A stretch of 14,726 nucleotides of DNA from Flavobacteriaceae bacterium (GTDB lineage: Bacteria > Bacteroidota > Bacteroidia > Flavobacteriales > Flavobacteriaceae): positions 1 to 14,726 of the forward strand of contig JAENXB010000051.1 of the NCBI GenBank assembly GCA_016649785.1, given 5' to 3'. Shown here in pieces: positions 1-7,899 of this stretch. The position numbers and the translations under genes were made by a program. The notes under the pieces were generated by a model that was given only the letters and a program-made list of their open reading frames with translations, was not told where the DNA came from and did not search any database. Within the stretch, counting starts at the first letter, position 1. Every line of letters starts with the position of its first letter.

Positions 1-1
1 C

Positions 2-427
2 GCTACCTTTTTTACAGTTTATGCACTTACAAGATTCTTGTTTTCCCTTTTTGGCGGGCTTTGGGTAGATAAATACACGGCTAAAACAATGTTTAGATTT
101 TATTTGATCCCAATGAGTTTGGGATTAATTCCTTTTGCCCTGATGAATAGTATTATGGGAGCCTTTATGTTTTTGATAATGGCAGGGATTACCGTCGGGC
201 TTTCCGGCACCGTAAAATCTTCCCTGATTGCTGAAATTTACGGCACCAAAAACCTGGGAGCTATCCGAAGCATATTTACTATGTTTATGGTAATAAGTAC
301 CGCGCTAGGCCCTCTTTTTGTGGGTTTTCTGATAGATATGGGAGTGGATTTTTCTTCCATTATTCTTCTCCTTATGTTTTTTATGGCCTTGATCGTTCTT
401 AATTCACAAAGGATCACATCTTTCTGA
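2..427 (+). CDS. MFS transporter, C-terminal part (5' end outside window)
   Basis: This is the C-terminal part of a major facilitator superfamily transporter, an inner-membrane secondary carrier; the substrate cannot be told. The reading frame is open from base 2 (it begins ATFFTVYALTRF), so the gene starts before the window and the TTG at 38 is an internal Leu codon. What is seen is GGLWVDKYTAKT, an MFS loop motif of the G-x-L-x-D-R/K type, followed by four or five hydrophobic segments. The stretch IAEIYGTKNLGAIRS, then a glycine/proline-containing helix (ALGPLFVGFLID), is typical of the second half of bacterial MFS permeases. The protein ends in a short tail after the last helix. The gene converges on the secreted-protein gene, with only two bases between the two stop codons. 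Family assignment is fairly sure; function is unknown. Confidence 0.85.
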   Translation, partial: ATFFTVYALTRFLFSLFGGLWVDKYTAKTMFRFYLIPMSLGLIPFALMNSIMGAFMFLIMAGITVGLSGTVKSSLIAEIYGTKNLGAIRSIFTMFMVISTALGPLFVGFLIDMGVDFSSIILLLMFFMALIVLNSQRITSF

Positions 428-429
428 AG

Positions 430-2310
430 TTATCTTTTCAAACTAAAGTGGCCTTTTATTCTTTTATAATCTTCAATATTTATCTCGTACCAGTAATCGG
501 TACCCGGGAGATCTTTGTCGTTAAAAGTGCCGTCCCAGGAAAAATTTTGGCCCTTCCCTGCAATCAGTAGTTTTCCGTAACGATTAAAGATCCTTATTGA
601 AGAAGAAGTAAAATATTCCACTCCTTTTAATTCAAACCTATCGTTATAACCATCGTTATTCGGGGTAATAAATTTTGGCACTACAATATGCGGAAATTCT
701 TCTGACACCGTATTACAAGACTGCAGATCGCGCATAAAGGCTATGTACACTCCTCCTGGGACCAATTGAAATGTATTTGAAAGCTGAAACGTGACTCCAT
801 CCAATGAATATTCAAATTCCCCTGTATTGGCAGGTTTTATGATTACGGTGTTTTCTTCTGAAATAATGGCTTCAATTCCGGCAACATCAACCGCATGAAT
901 TTCAAAGTTTTTAGTAACACTGCAACCGGCATTTGTGGTTATAACAACGCTGAAATTCCCTTGTTCCGAAATTATTATTTCCCGCGAAAATTCTCCGGTA
1001 GACCACTTATATTCCATATTCTCCACTCCGGCATCCAGGTGCATTTTCCCGTTTTCGCAAAGTTGTAAAACTTCATTCTGTACCTGTGGGGTTTCATTTA
1101 TTGTTAAACTCACTGAAGTGCGTATACTTCCTGCACAATTAAATCCTACTTTAACGGCTTCAGCATAAAAAGAACCTTGGTGATCTGGAGTAAATGTAAC
1201 TGTTCCGGCAGCAATTTGGTTTCCTCCTACTTCTGTATCATACCAGTTTACTGTTTCCCCGGCTTCAACCTGCACCGAGAGTGCGGGAATTACATCATCG
1301 CTGCAAATCACCGTATCCCCATTGCTCAAGGGAGCCTCAGGAGTTTTTACAATATTGACAAAATATGCCTGGGAAGCCGAGCTACACAAATTATTGATCA
1401 AATTTACAGCGGCTTCAGCAACTTTTACTCGATAATATCTGGATGAATTTAAAGGCGGACTGGTAAAATCTGAATTGGTTTCGCCCGGAATATCCTGCCA
1501 ATCTACATTATCACTGCTTTCCTGCCATTGAAATGCGTGCTGAGTGTAAACCGAAAAATCCGGGATAGCAGTCAGGGTCAGACTAAGCGGAGCATCGGGT
1601 TCGCAAACTACAATTCCAGGATCATCATTTCCCTGGGAGGTGATTTTGGTCAAATCCCCGCAGGACCTGAAAATAATATCGTCAATGGCGAGATCATTTC
1701 CGCAACCGCCAATCCCATTATTGAACATTTTCAAAATAACAGATCCCTGTCCCGGTTCGGTCTGAAAGGTAAGCGCATATTGCTTATAAACAGGGCTGTT
1801 GGTGGACGAAATATCCCCGGTATTTCCCTCTTTCAGCAAAACTGTATCGGTTTCATCCCAAATTTGAAATCTCACATTTATGGGGATTCCACCATCTATA
1901 TCTAAACAGACAAGACTTGTACGATCATAAATATTCATCAAAAATGCCGAAAATTCGTAGGTGGTGTTCTCACAAAGATTCTGAATTTCAGTGCGGTAAA
2001 ATTGTCCGGATGTATAACTGGCATTAACTATCAATGCCCGGCCGTTGGAAACAGTTGTTTTTGGCAGAAAGGAATGCCAGGAACCGATGTTTTGTGAAAT
2101 CTGGTCAGAAATTGTGTATTCTCCATCCTGAGGATCACCAATTACATACTTGTAAGTTGTGATTCCTGCCGGGAGTTGAGGTCCGCTGGAAGTACCAGAG
2201 CCAAAATCTTCATGAAAAATGGCATCCCCTTTACTTCCCGGGCAAAATCCCAACTGAGAAAAAACAGGATTGGAACAAAGAAAAATGAGTAAAAGAAAAT
2301 TGAATTTCAT
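430..2310 (-). CDS. Secreted Ig-like domain protein with T9SS type B sorting domain
   Basis: A 626-aa exported protein of unknown function. I chose the ATG at 2310 because it gives a standard signal peptide (MKFNFLLLIFLCSNPVFS, then Q); a TTG ten codons upstream would put a polar leader before it. From N to C there is a jelly-roll-like adhesion region (about residues 20-220) containing the LAIDDIIFRSCGD pattern frequent in such proteins, then an Ig-like region with paired Trp/Tyr-x-Val positions (FQWQESSD, YYRVKVAEA), a second Ig-like repeat (NWYDTEVGG) and a third (YKWSTGEFS). The last 85 residues are the gliding-motility-associated C-terminal domain, recognised by FITPNNDGYND, IRIFNRYGKLL, WDGTFNDKDLPGTDYWY and the basic end FSLKR. 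In Bacteroidota this domain directs passage through the type IX secretion system and surface attachment. The gene is probably the last of a three-gene run. Binding target unknown. Confidence 0.9.
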   Translation of the reverse strand: MKFNFLLLIFLCSNPVFSQLGFCPGSKGDAIFHEDFGSGTSSGPQLPAGITTYKYVIGDPQDGEYTISDQISQNIGSWHSFLPKTTVSNGRALIVNASYTSGQFYRTEIQNLCENTTYEFSAFLMNIYDRTSLVCLDIDGGIPINVRFQIWDETDTVLLKEGNTGDISSTNSPVYKQYALTFQTEPGQGSVILKMFNNGIGGCGNDLAIDDIIFRSCGDLTKITSQGNDDPGIVVCEPDAPLSLTLTAIPDFSVYTQHAFQWQESSDNVDWQDIPGETNSDFTSPPLNSSRYYRVKVAEAAVNLINNLCSSASQAYFVNIVKTPEAPLSNGDTVICSDDVIPALSVQVEAGETVNWYDTEVGGNQIAAGTVTFTPDHQGSFYAEAVKVGFNCAGSIRTSVSLTINETPQVQNEVLQLCENGKMHLDAGVENMEYKWSTGEFSREIIISEQGNFSVVITTNAGCSVTKNFEIHAVDVAGIEAIISEENTVIIKPANTGEFEYSLDGVTFQLSNTFQLVPGGVYIAFMRDLQSCNTVSEEFPHIVVPKFITPNNDGYNDRFELKGVEYFTSSSIRIFNRYGKLLIAGKGQNFSWDGTFNDKDLPGTDYWYEINIEDYKRIKGHFSLKR

Positions 2311-2348
2311 TACCTCAAATATAGGGATTTGAGATTTCAAATCGGGTT

Positions 2349-2861
2349 TTAATCGAATTGGCCTGTCAATTTTTCAAACTGATATAAATTCGGCCACTTT
2401 TGTTCTTCCGCTTCATCCTTAATTTTATAAATGCGGTTGATAAATTCTGAGGTGAGTTCATTTTGATGAATGTAATTTACCGCCTGTTCAAAAGACCTGA
2501 ACATGCTTTTGCTGAAGGCTTCCGTGATATTATGCTTATCTGAAGAAAAAGTTTGAGCGATCTCAATGTTGAAGAGCATCACATCGGCAATTAAATTTGG
2601 ATCCACTCCCAACTGTAAAAAATGTCTGATCTGGTTTTGTGCAACAGAGCGCCTGGCTTTTGCCTTTCGATGTTTTTGAGGGAAATACTCTTTGGAAATC
2701 CTGAATTTAGCTTCCCCGATCAATTTATCTTCCTTCGGATCAAAGACGAAATTGTAAAATGTCCGAACATTGTCAAATTTGTCATAAAGCTCGAGAATTT
2801 GTTCCTCAAGTCGATCTTTTTCAAGTGATCTCAGATATTTTTTTAAGTCTTTCTTGCTCAT
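2349..2861 (-). CDS. DUF6155-like protein of unknown function
   Basis: A 170-aa cytoplasmic protein with no signal peptide or membrane segment. It starts at an ATG with a very basic N-terminus (MSKKDLKKYLRSL). A conserved-looking core follows: LEEQILELYDKFDNVRTFY, then FDPKEDKLIGEAKFRISKEYFP and the basic patch KHRKAKARRSVAQNQIRHF. The rest is predicted helical and ends EKLTGQFD. From memory this matches the DUF6155 family found in Bacteroidota, whose biochemical role is not known to me. It lies 9 bases after the FUSC-type gene and 38 bases before the secreted protein, so co-transcription with them is likely. The RSVAQ basic segment might contact nucleic acid or membrane lipids, but nothing in the sequence proves this. 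Family call is moderately sure; function is open. Confidence 0.7.
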   Translation of the reverse strand: MSKKDLKKYLRSLEKDRLEEQILELYDKFDNVRTFYNFVFDPKEDKLIGEAKFRISKEYFPQKHRKAKARRSVAQNQIRHFLQLGVDPNLIADVMLFNIEIAQTFSSDKHNITEAFSKSMFRSFEQAVNYIHQNELTSEFINRIYKIKDEAEEQKWPNLYQFEKLTGQFD

Positions 2862-2870
2862 TTAAAATAG

Positions 2871-5126
2871 CTATTGAAACCTGGTTTCGGCAATGATCTT
2901 TTGAAGCTTGTTTGAAATATCCATGAGCCATTTTAACTGTTCAATAATTAATTGCACCTCCTGGAGTTCATCAGCAGTTTTGGAATTTGATTTTTCGGAA
3001 GCATCAAAATTTTCTGAAATCCGGGTTAGATCACGGTGTTTTTGATCGAAAAATTTTTGAGCTTTCAATTGTTTTGAATCTTCCGATAGTTCTTCTAATT
3101 CCTGATCATCCAATAATCCGATGGCCCTTTCAAGATTTTGGTTTATACTCTCAACAAAGGTTTTAAAATGTGCAGAGGCCTTGGTAGTGGGATGGTTTTG
3201 AATATATGTGCCCATTGATGCGAGGGAAGACAAAAATGTATGATTTAATACCACCAGTTCATAAACCTTATCGAGATTTTTCTGCTTCGATTTAGGTTCC
3301 TGTGTCATTCTCTGAAAAGCCGCATTCAGGTTGCCAGTAGCCAAAAACGCCTGTTTTCTGGATAGTTTATATGAAGTGAGTACCTTTCCTTTTTTTTCAT
3401 AATAGCGGGCTATCTCATTAAGATACTCCTTATTGGCCTTAATACTCTCCGAAATAACCGATTTAATACCAAAAAATTCCCAGAAAGGCCACAATAACAG
3501 GTTTCCCAAAGTGGCAAGTCCCGCACCAATAATCGTGTCTACAACCCGAAACTGAATTACATCCAACACATTCGGTTTTAAAAGGGCATAGATAAAAACA
3601 ACGCTCAGGGTAATAAATGTAGCCGAGGTTTTAAAGTTTTTTTGCACCATAGCAAAAGCCAGGATCAGCGAAATAATTGCCAGGATTCCATATACCACAA
3701 GGTTTTGAGTAATTAAAACAATTCCCACGGCAATTGCCGCACCTATAAGGGTTCCAAATGTCCGCTGTTTGGATCGGCTTCTTGTAAGGCCGTAATTTGG
3801 GCGCATAATCACTATGATTGTCAATAAGATCCAGTAGGAATTTTGAAGCGAGAAATACACCCCAATGGAATAACCAATCATTACCACAAGCGCTATTCGC
3901 AAGGAATGTTTAAAAATAGGCGATGTAAAGTTAAAATTCTCCAACAGGATCTTTGAATCGTATTCCTGAGTTGTTATAAATCGCGCGGCTTCGGCTTTTT
4001 TGATAAAGCTCAGTTTCCCTATGTCCGGATCGCCCAATAGGCGTTCTATTTTTTGAATTTTCTGGACCTGCTTTTCCTGATAATCGAATAAATTTTGAAG
4101 CATCAGGAAACCTTCGTCTATTTGGGTTTGGGTTTCCGTTTCCAGTTTATGGAATTCCAAACTTTTTTTTACAGCATTCAGGGAAGCTTCCAGGGATTCG
4201 TTTTTAGAAAAACTTTTTTGGTTTAGGATCGCTGCGGAAATAAGCTTTAACCGATTTGCCATGGCAAAAATAAGTTGTTGGATTTTTTCTACTTGTTCCT
4301 GGTATTTTAGAAAACACAGATCCATTTTTTTATAATTCACAGGATTTGCCATCGCCAGTTCCAGCACATCCACCAATTGGATAAAGATAAGCAGGCGTTT
4401 ACGCTCGTAATTTGAATTTCCCGAAGATTTCCTGGAAGAGATCAGGATGTCCCTCAGCATTTCGTGTTTTTCGTTTAAATCACCTTGGATCTCCAACAGG
4501 CTTAACTGCAATTCTTCCCGGTTTGCTTTCTGATCCAGGAGTTTGGCCCTATTTTCCAGATATTGTCCTGAAAGTTCCAGGCTTTGCGACAAAAATTGTT
4601 CGGTTTGTTGCTTAGGATTTATCTTTTGACGGATTACCGCAAGCAGTAAATACCAGAGCCCGCCAAGTCCAATAAAGAACGCGCGTTCATAAATCTCAAG
4701 AACATTGGAAATATTCGCGAAACATAGAACGATCGCGAATAATCCGGAAAAACTGATCAGGGAAGCCCTGAAACCATATACCGACAGATACGAAATTCCA
4801 AATATGGTAATCCCTAAAACAGGAAGTAACAACCAGGTGTCAAATGCGAGGTAACCACCCGTAAGGCTTGCAAGTACAGCGATTAACGCAGAAAGTAAAA
4901 TCCCGTTCTTTTTATGCCTGAAACTACCGCTTATATCACTTGGAGAACTCAACAAAGCTCCTAAAGCCATTGCAAGTCCAATTTCAAAGATACCAAGGGA
5001 AACCCCCAGAGCTATAGGAATGGCAATTGCCATAGCCACGACAAATCCCTTTGAAAAATCGGTACTTTTCAAAAATTGGGAGATTTCCTGATAAAGTCCG
5101 GAAATAAAAAGTTTAAATTTAATCAA
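2871..5126 (-). CDS. FUSC family inner-membrane protein (YccS/YhfK-like)
   Basis: A 751-aa integral membrane protein with the two-halved layout of the FUSC/aromatic-acid-exporter-like superfamily. About six hydrophobic segments lie between residues 28 and 165, then a long helical soluble region (about 170-400, rich in Glu, Lys and Gln), a second membrane block (about 408-545), and a second soluble helical tail. The signature is visible at residues 441-456 (MRPNYGLTRSRSKQRT), followed by the glycine-rich FGTLIGAAIAVG. Relatives include E. coli YccS and YhfK and, more distantly, the AaeB efflux pump; the substrate here cannot be inferred. No ATG lies near the N-terminus. The TTG at 5126 is the most reasonable start, since an in-frame stop lies seven codons upstream and a -7 box sits 23 bases upstream. 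First gene of a probable operon with the DUF6155-like and T9SS genes. Confidence 0.85.
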   Translation of the reverse strand: MIKFKLFISGLYQEISQFLKSTDFSKGFVVAMAIAIPIALGVSLGIFEIGLAMALGALLSSPSDISGSFRHKKNGILLSALIAVLASLTGGYLAFDTWLLLPVLGITIFGISYLSVYGFRASLISFSGLFAIVLCFANISNVLEIYERAFFIGLGGLWYLLLAVIRQKINPKQQTEQFLSQSLELSGQYLENRAKLLDQKANREELQLSLLEIQGDLNEKHEMLRDILISSRKSSGNSNYERKRLLIFIQLVDVLELAMANPVNYKKMDLCFLKYQEQVEKIQQLIFAMANRLKLISAAILNQKSFSKNESLEASLNAVKKSLEFHKLETETQTQIDEGFLMLQNLFDYQEKQVQKIQKIERLLGDPDIGKLSFIKKAEAARFITTQEYDSKILLENFNFTSPIFKHSLRIALVVMIGYSIGVYFSLQNSYWILLTIIVIMRPNYGLTRSRSKQRTFGTLIGAAIAVGIVLITQNLVVYGILAIISLILAFAMVQKNFKTSATFITLSVVFIYALLKPNVLDVIQFRVVDTIIGAGLATLGNLLLWPFWEFFGIKSVISESIKANKEYLNEIARYYEKKGKVLTSYKLSRKQAFLATGNLNAAFQRMTQEPKSKQKNLDKVYELVVLNHTFLSSLASMGTYIQNHPTTKASAHFKTFVESINQNLERAIGLLDDQELEELSEDSKQLKAQKFFDQKHRDLTRISENFDASEKSNSKTADELQEVQLIIEQLKWLMDISNKLQKIIAETRFQ

Positions 5127-5149
5127 AAATAATAGTTCTTCAATTTATG

Positions 5150-5157
5150 CAAAGATA
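5150..5157 (-). promoter_or_regulatory. Bacteroidota -7 box for the FUSC-led gene run
   Basis: On the minus strand this reads TATCTTTG, an exact match to the Bacteroidota sigma-A -7 consensus TAnnTTTG. It lies 23 bases before the TTG start at 5126, so the predicted mRNA leader is only about 15-20 bases. No clear TTG/TTTG -33 element is visible at the usual spacing, so the call rests on the -7 box and its position in the 181-base divergent interval. Confidence 0.5.
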
Positions 5158-5307
5158 GCCGCTATGATCTTCATCAGCGTTAATCTTATCTGAAAAAAAT
5201 CAATAAAACAAGTTGGGATTTTTCTGTTAAAATAAAATCAGGTAGTTTTATAAAAATCGCATTTTTAGGCGTAAATTCAATTTAAAATTAAAAAAATAAG
5301 CTTCAAA

Positions 5308-6303
5308 ATGAATAAAACCATACTACTTAAAAACAGGCCAAAAGGCAAACCCACTTTAAACGATTTCAAATTTGTGGAAGAAGAAAAACCAGGAGAGAAA
5401 GAAGGTGAAATCCTGTTAAAAACAAAATATATTTCAGTAGATCCTTATTTGCGCGGAAGGATGCGCGATGAGGAATCATACATTCCGCCTTTTAAATTGA
5501 ATGAACCCATAGAATCCGGAATTATTGCCGAGGTAATAGAATCCCGGAACCCGAATTTCAGCAAAGGAGATTACGTAAACGGAATGCTTAAATGGAAGCA
5601 ATTTCAAACCTCATCCGGAAACGGGTTGAATAAAGTGAACAAAGAACTCGCTCCCCTCACCGCTTTTCTGGGGGTTTTGGGATTGACGGGGATTACGGCT
5701 TATTTAGGCCTGGAAAAAATAGGGAAATTAAAAAAAGGAGAATGCCTTTTGGTCTCAGCCGCTGCCGGGGCTGTAGGAAGTGTGGCAGGTCAAATTGGAA
5801 AAATAAAAGGCTGCAGAGTCGTGGGAATTGCCGGGAGCGATGAAAAAATTAAGCGAATAAAGGAAAAATTCGGTTTTGATGAAGGGATCAATTATAAAAC
5901 TACCGATGATCTTAAAAAAGCAATCGCTGAGGCCTGCCCGGATGGTGTTGATGTTTATTATGACAACGTGGGCGGGGAAATTATGGATGCCGCAATGGCC
6001 AATATCAACAAATATGGAAGGTTAATAATTTGTGGAGCCATCTCTTTATACAACAAAACCGAAATACCTATGGGGCCAAGACATGAAGGGACTCTTATCA
6101 AGAAAAGCGTTTTGATGCAGGGATTTACCGTTCGTGATTTTGTAAAAGATTTTGGACCGGCCATCAATCATCTATCTTCCTGGTATAAAGAAGGTAAGCT
6201 TACCTATTCTGAAACAATAGTTGAAGGTTTTGACAATGTTCCACAAGCTTTTTTAGACCTGTTTGAAGGGAAAAATAAAGGTAAAATGATCGTGAAAGTT
6301 TAG
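5308..6303 (+). CDS. NADP-dependent medium-chain oxidoreductase (CurA / LTB4-dehydrogenase-like)
   Basis: A 331-aa soluble enzyme of the zinc-free medium-chain dehydrogenase/reductase superfamily, in the branch of leukotriene B4 12-hydroxydehydrogenase/prostaglandin reductase and bacterial curcumin reductase CurA. These enzymes reduce the C=C bond of alpha,beta-unsaturated ketones or aldehydes with NADPH. Visible marks are the N-terminal ISVDPYLRGRM block (residues 42-52), the Rossmann motif AAAGAVGSVAGQIGK (151-165), GIAGSDEKIKRI with a basic residue suited to the NADP 2'-phosphate (173-184), YDNVGG (218-223), and a GKMIVKV end typical of the family. Length is normal, and no zinc-binding cysteine set is present. 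It starts at ATG, in an AT-rich context without a Shine-Dalgarno sequence. It is divergent from the FUSC gene and is followed by a strong terminator, so it is probably monocistronic. A role in detoxifying reactive enones is likely but inferred. Confidence 0.9.
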   Translation: MNKTILLKNRPKGKPTLNDFKFVEEEKPGEKEGEILLKTKYISVDPYLRGRMRDEESYIPPFKLNEPIESGIIAEVIESRNPNFSKGDYVNGMLKWKQFQTSSGNGLNKVNKELAPLTAFLGVLGLTGITAYLGLEKIGKLKKGECLLVSAAAGAVGSVAGQIGKIKGCRVVGIAGSDEKIKRIKEKFGFDEGINYKTTDDLKKAIAEACPDGVDVYYDNVGGEIMDAAMANINKYGRLIICGAISLYNKTEIPMGPRHEGTLIKKSVLMQGFTVRDFVKDFGPAINHLSSWYKEGKLTYSETIVEGFDNVPQAFLDLFEGKNKGKMIVKV

Positions 6304-6327
6304 CCGACTTACCTAAATATATTACTG

Positions 6328-6360
6328 AAATCTCTCCCATATCTGGGAGGGATTTTAATT
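6328..6360 (+). terminator. Rho-independent terminator after the oxidoreductase
   Basis: A 12-bp stem can form: AAATCTCTCCCA (6328-6339) pairs with TGGGAGGGATTT (6344-6355) with one G-U wobble, around a TATC loop. It is followed by a short T-rich stretch. It begins 25 bases after the oxidoreductase stop codon, the expected place for its terminator. The A-rich side could also give some termination of minus-strand transcripts leaving the lipoprotein gene. Confidence 0.85.
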
Positions 6361-6486
6361 TAAAAAAATATTTAGTTTTGATTTATGTGACCAAAATATT
6401 CCCTTTATGTTTGGCAGATTCAAGTCACAAATTCGACTTTTCAGATAAACAATAATTTTTCGAAATTTCATAAAAACCTGACGGGA

Positions 6487-6894
6487 TCAATTCCAAATTG
6501 AATTTCCGTTCATTTTCTTCCAAATAGTTTGATCATCAATTTTTAAGAGCTTGGTAGGGTTTAATATTTCAAATATTATTTCCCCGTCCGGAACCTCATT
6601 ATTGGGTTCAAAAGTCAATATTATTGTATCGCCTTCCAATTTATATTCCCCGATCCAAAGAATGTCTGTTAGCATAATTTGAACCTTTTTGTCTTTTAAA
6701 AAATCCAGTTGCTGGTGACAATTATAAAAAAAATCGGGTTCGGGTTGAGACGCAATACACTCTTCTTCCGTTTCAAAATAAAGATGAACAAAGGTTTTAT
6801 TTTTAAATATATTATCCCTTCCCGTGATCGCAACCTGTGAACAAGCTGAAATCACAATCAGAATTAAGAGATAAATCACACTTTTTGGTTTCAT
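6487..6894 (-). CDS. Small lipoprotein of unknown function
   Basis: A 135-aa predicted lipoprotein. The ATG start is followed by a lysine, a hydrophobic stretch (VIYLLILIVISAC) and a lipobox with the acylated cysteine at residue 18. The mature part is about 117 residues, has two further cysteines (in EEECIAS and FYNCHQ) that could form a disulfide, and is predicted mostly beta: LWIGEYKLEGDTIILTFEP, then IIFEILNPTKLLKIDDQTIWKK. This pattern of short strands with tryptophan is like small META/NlpE-type barrel lipoproteins, but I cannot assign it to a family. It is the last gene of the minus-strand group and is separated by 129 bases from the methyltransferase gene, so it may have its own promoter, although no exact -7 box is seen. 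Gene reality is fairly sure; role unknown. Confidence 0.8.
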   Translation of the reverse strand: MKPKSVIYLLILIVISACSQVAITGRDNIFKNKTFVHLYFETEEECIASQPEPDFFYNCHQQLDFLKDKKVQIMLTDILWIGEYKLEGDTIILTFEPNNEVPDGEIIFEILNPTKLLKIDDQTIWKKMNGNSIWN

Positions 6895-7023
6895 TTCAAC
6901 AGAAGTTTAAGACCTCAAAACATTCCTTTAATTTACTGAAAATCAACCAATAAAAGAGAATAAACCAGAAAAATTTAATTAAAAAAGAAACCTGTATTAT
7001 TTTGAATAGTCCGAAAAGTTATA

Positions 7024-7851
7024 TTAATATTCCATTGAAACCAGCATTAATTCAGGTTCAGCCAGAACAGGGCGTTCTATCTTTTTTTCTGCCCCAAGCA
7101 GGTATAATATAAATCCCGGGCCAGATTTAATCCTGCCAACTTCCCATTCAAAATCATCTTTATTATCGAGTTCATTTATCAGGCTTTTCATTTCCTCCAC
7201 AGAATAAGTCCTAAGAGAGGAAACTATCCCATCCCACCAAACAAACAAGGGAACCAGGGGAATTACATAAGTGAATAATAACCGTTTCAATTTGAAAGGT
7301 TTTATAAATAAGGTGGTCAATAATACTGAGAAAGGGGAAAGAAACATAGCCAGCAAACTTGCAAAACTTCTTTCCTGTCCTTCAAATATCGCGATAGCAT
7401 TTTTGGAATTTACAGCATTCTGCAATATTTTTTTGGCATCCTCCGGCTCAAAGTGATGAAAGCTGAGAAAAAGGATCCTAAGCCCTTTTAGGTTTCCGGG
7501 AACATTCCGCGCATCGACAGGAGTTTTGATATAGTAGATATTGTCAGCCTTTTTTGTCGCGAGTTCAAGTGCGTCAATATTTGGAAAATAATCTGTGAGT
7601 AAAATTTTTAGTCCGGGGTTTTGTTTTTTCAGGACTTTATTTAATTTCGGGATTGGACCTCCCCCACCGGAACCCAGGTCGATGATTTGAGTTGTTCCGC
7701 TTTTTTCCAAAACTTTTTGAAGGACGGGAATAACAGGATGAAACATATTTGTAAGGTTGGATAAAAACTGTAAGAAGTCGGTTCCGTAATCCCTCAGGAA
7801 ATCAGGAAACCAATCCTGGTCTTCAAATTCAAATAAATGTATTCTTCCCAT
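7024..7851 (-). CDS. Class I SAM-dependent methyltransferase with hydrophobic C-terminal segments
   Basis: A protein of about 275 aa. The glycine-rich SAM-binding loop is clear (IIDLGSGGGGPIPKL, about residues 56-70). The acidic residue after strand 2 is in LLTDYFP (about 84-90), and FLSFHHFEPED (about 128-138) occupies motif IV, so the fold is class I. Two strongly hydrophobic stretches follow, roughly 164-183 and 191-206 (the second ends LVPLFVWW), which suggests membrane association or a lipid-like substrate; this is inference. The ATG at 7851 (AAAGAA before it) is preferred over a TTG five codons upstream. The stop codon of the archaeal-type SAM synthetase lies 48 bases upstream, so the two genes are probably co-transcribed and the synthetase may feed this enzyme. 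The methyl acceptor cannot be told from sequence. Confidence 0.85.
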   Translation of the reverse strand: MGRIHLFEFEDQDWFPDFLRDYGTDFLQFLSNLTNMFHPVIPVLQKVLEKSGTTQIIDLGSGGGGPIPKLNKVLKKQNPGLKILLTDYFPNIDALELATKKADNIYYIKTPVDARNVPGNLKGLRILFLSFHHFEPEDAKKILQNAVNSKNAIAIFEGQERSFASLLAMFLSPFSVLLTTLFIKPFKLKRLLFTYVIPLVPLFVWWDGIVSSLRTYSVEEMKSLINELDNKDDFEWEVGRIKSGPGFILYLLGAEKKIERPVLAEPELMLVSMEY

Positions 7852-7899
7852 TTCTTTATTTTTCAAATTTCTATTTTAGGGGTAATAGATTATTCCTGT

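Noticed and set aside
38..427. A complete short membrane protein starting at TTG 38
   Set aside because: The frame is open to the window edge and the upstream residues continue an MFS helix, so it is the end of a longer gene.
1528..1905. A plus-strand ORF of 125 codons inside the T9SS gene
   Set aside because: It is a shadow of the minus-strand secreted protein, with no recognisable domain and no start signal.
5213..5250. A promoter for the oxidoreductase made of TTG (5213) and TAGTTTTA (5243)
   Set aside because: The -7 box differs from TAnnTTTG at one base and the 27-base spacing is too long to rely on.
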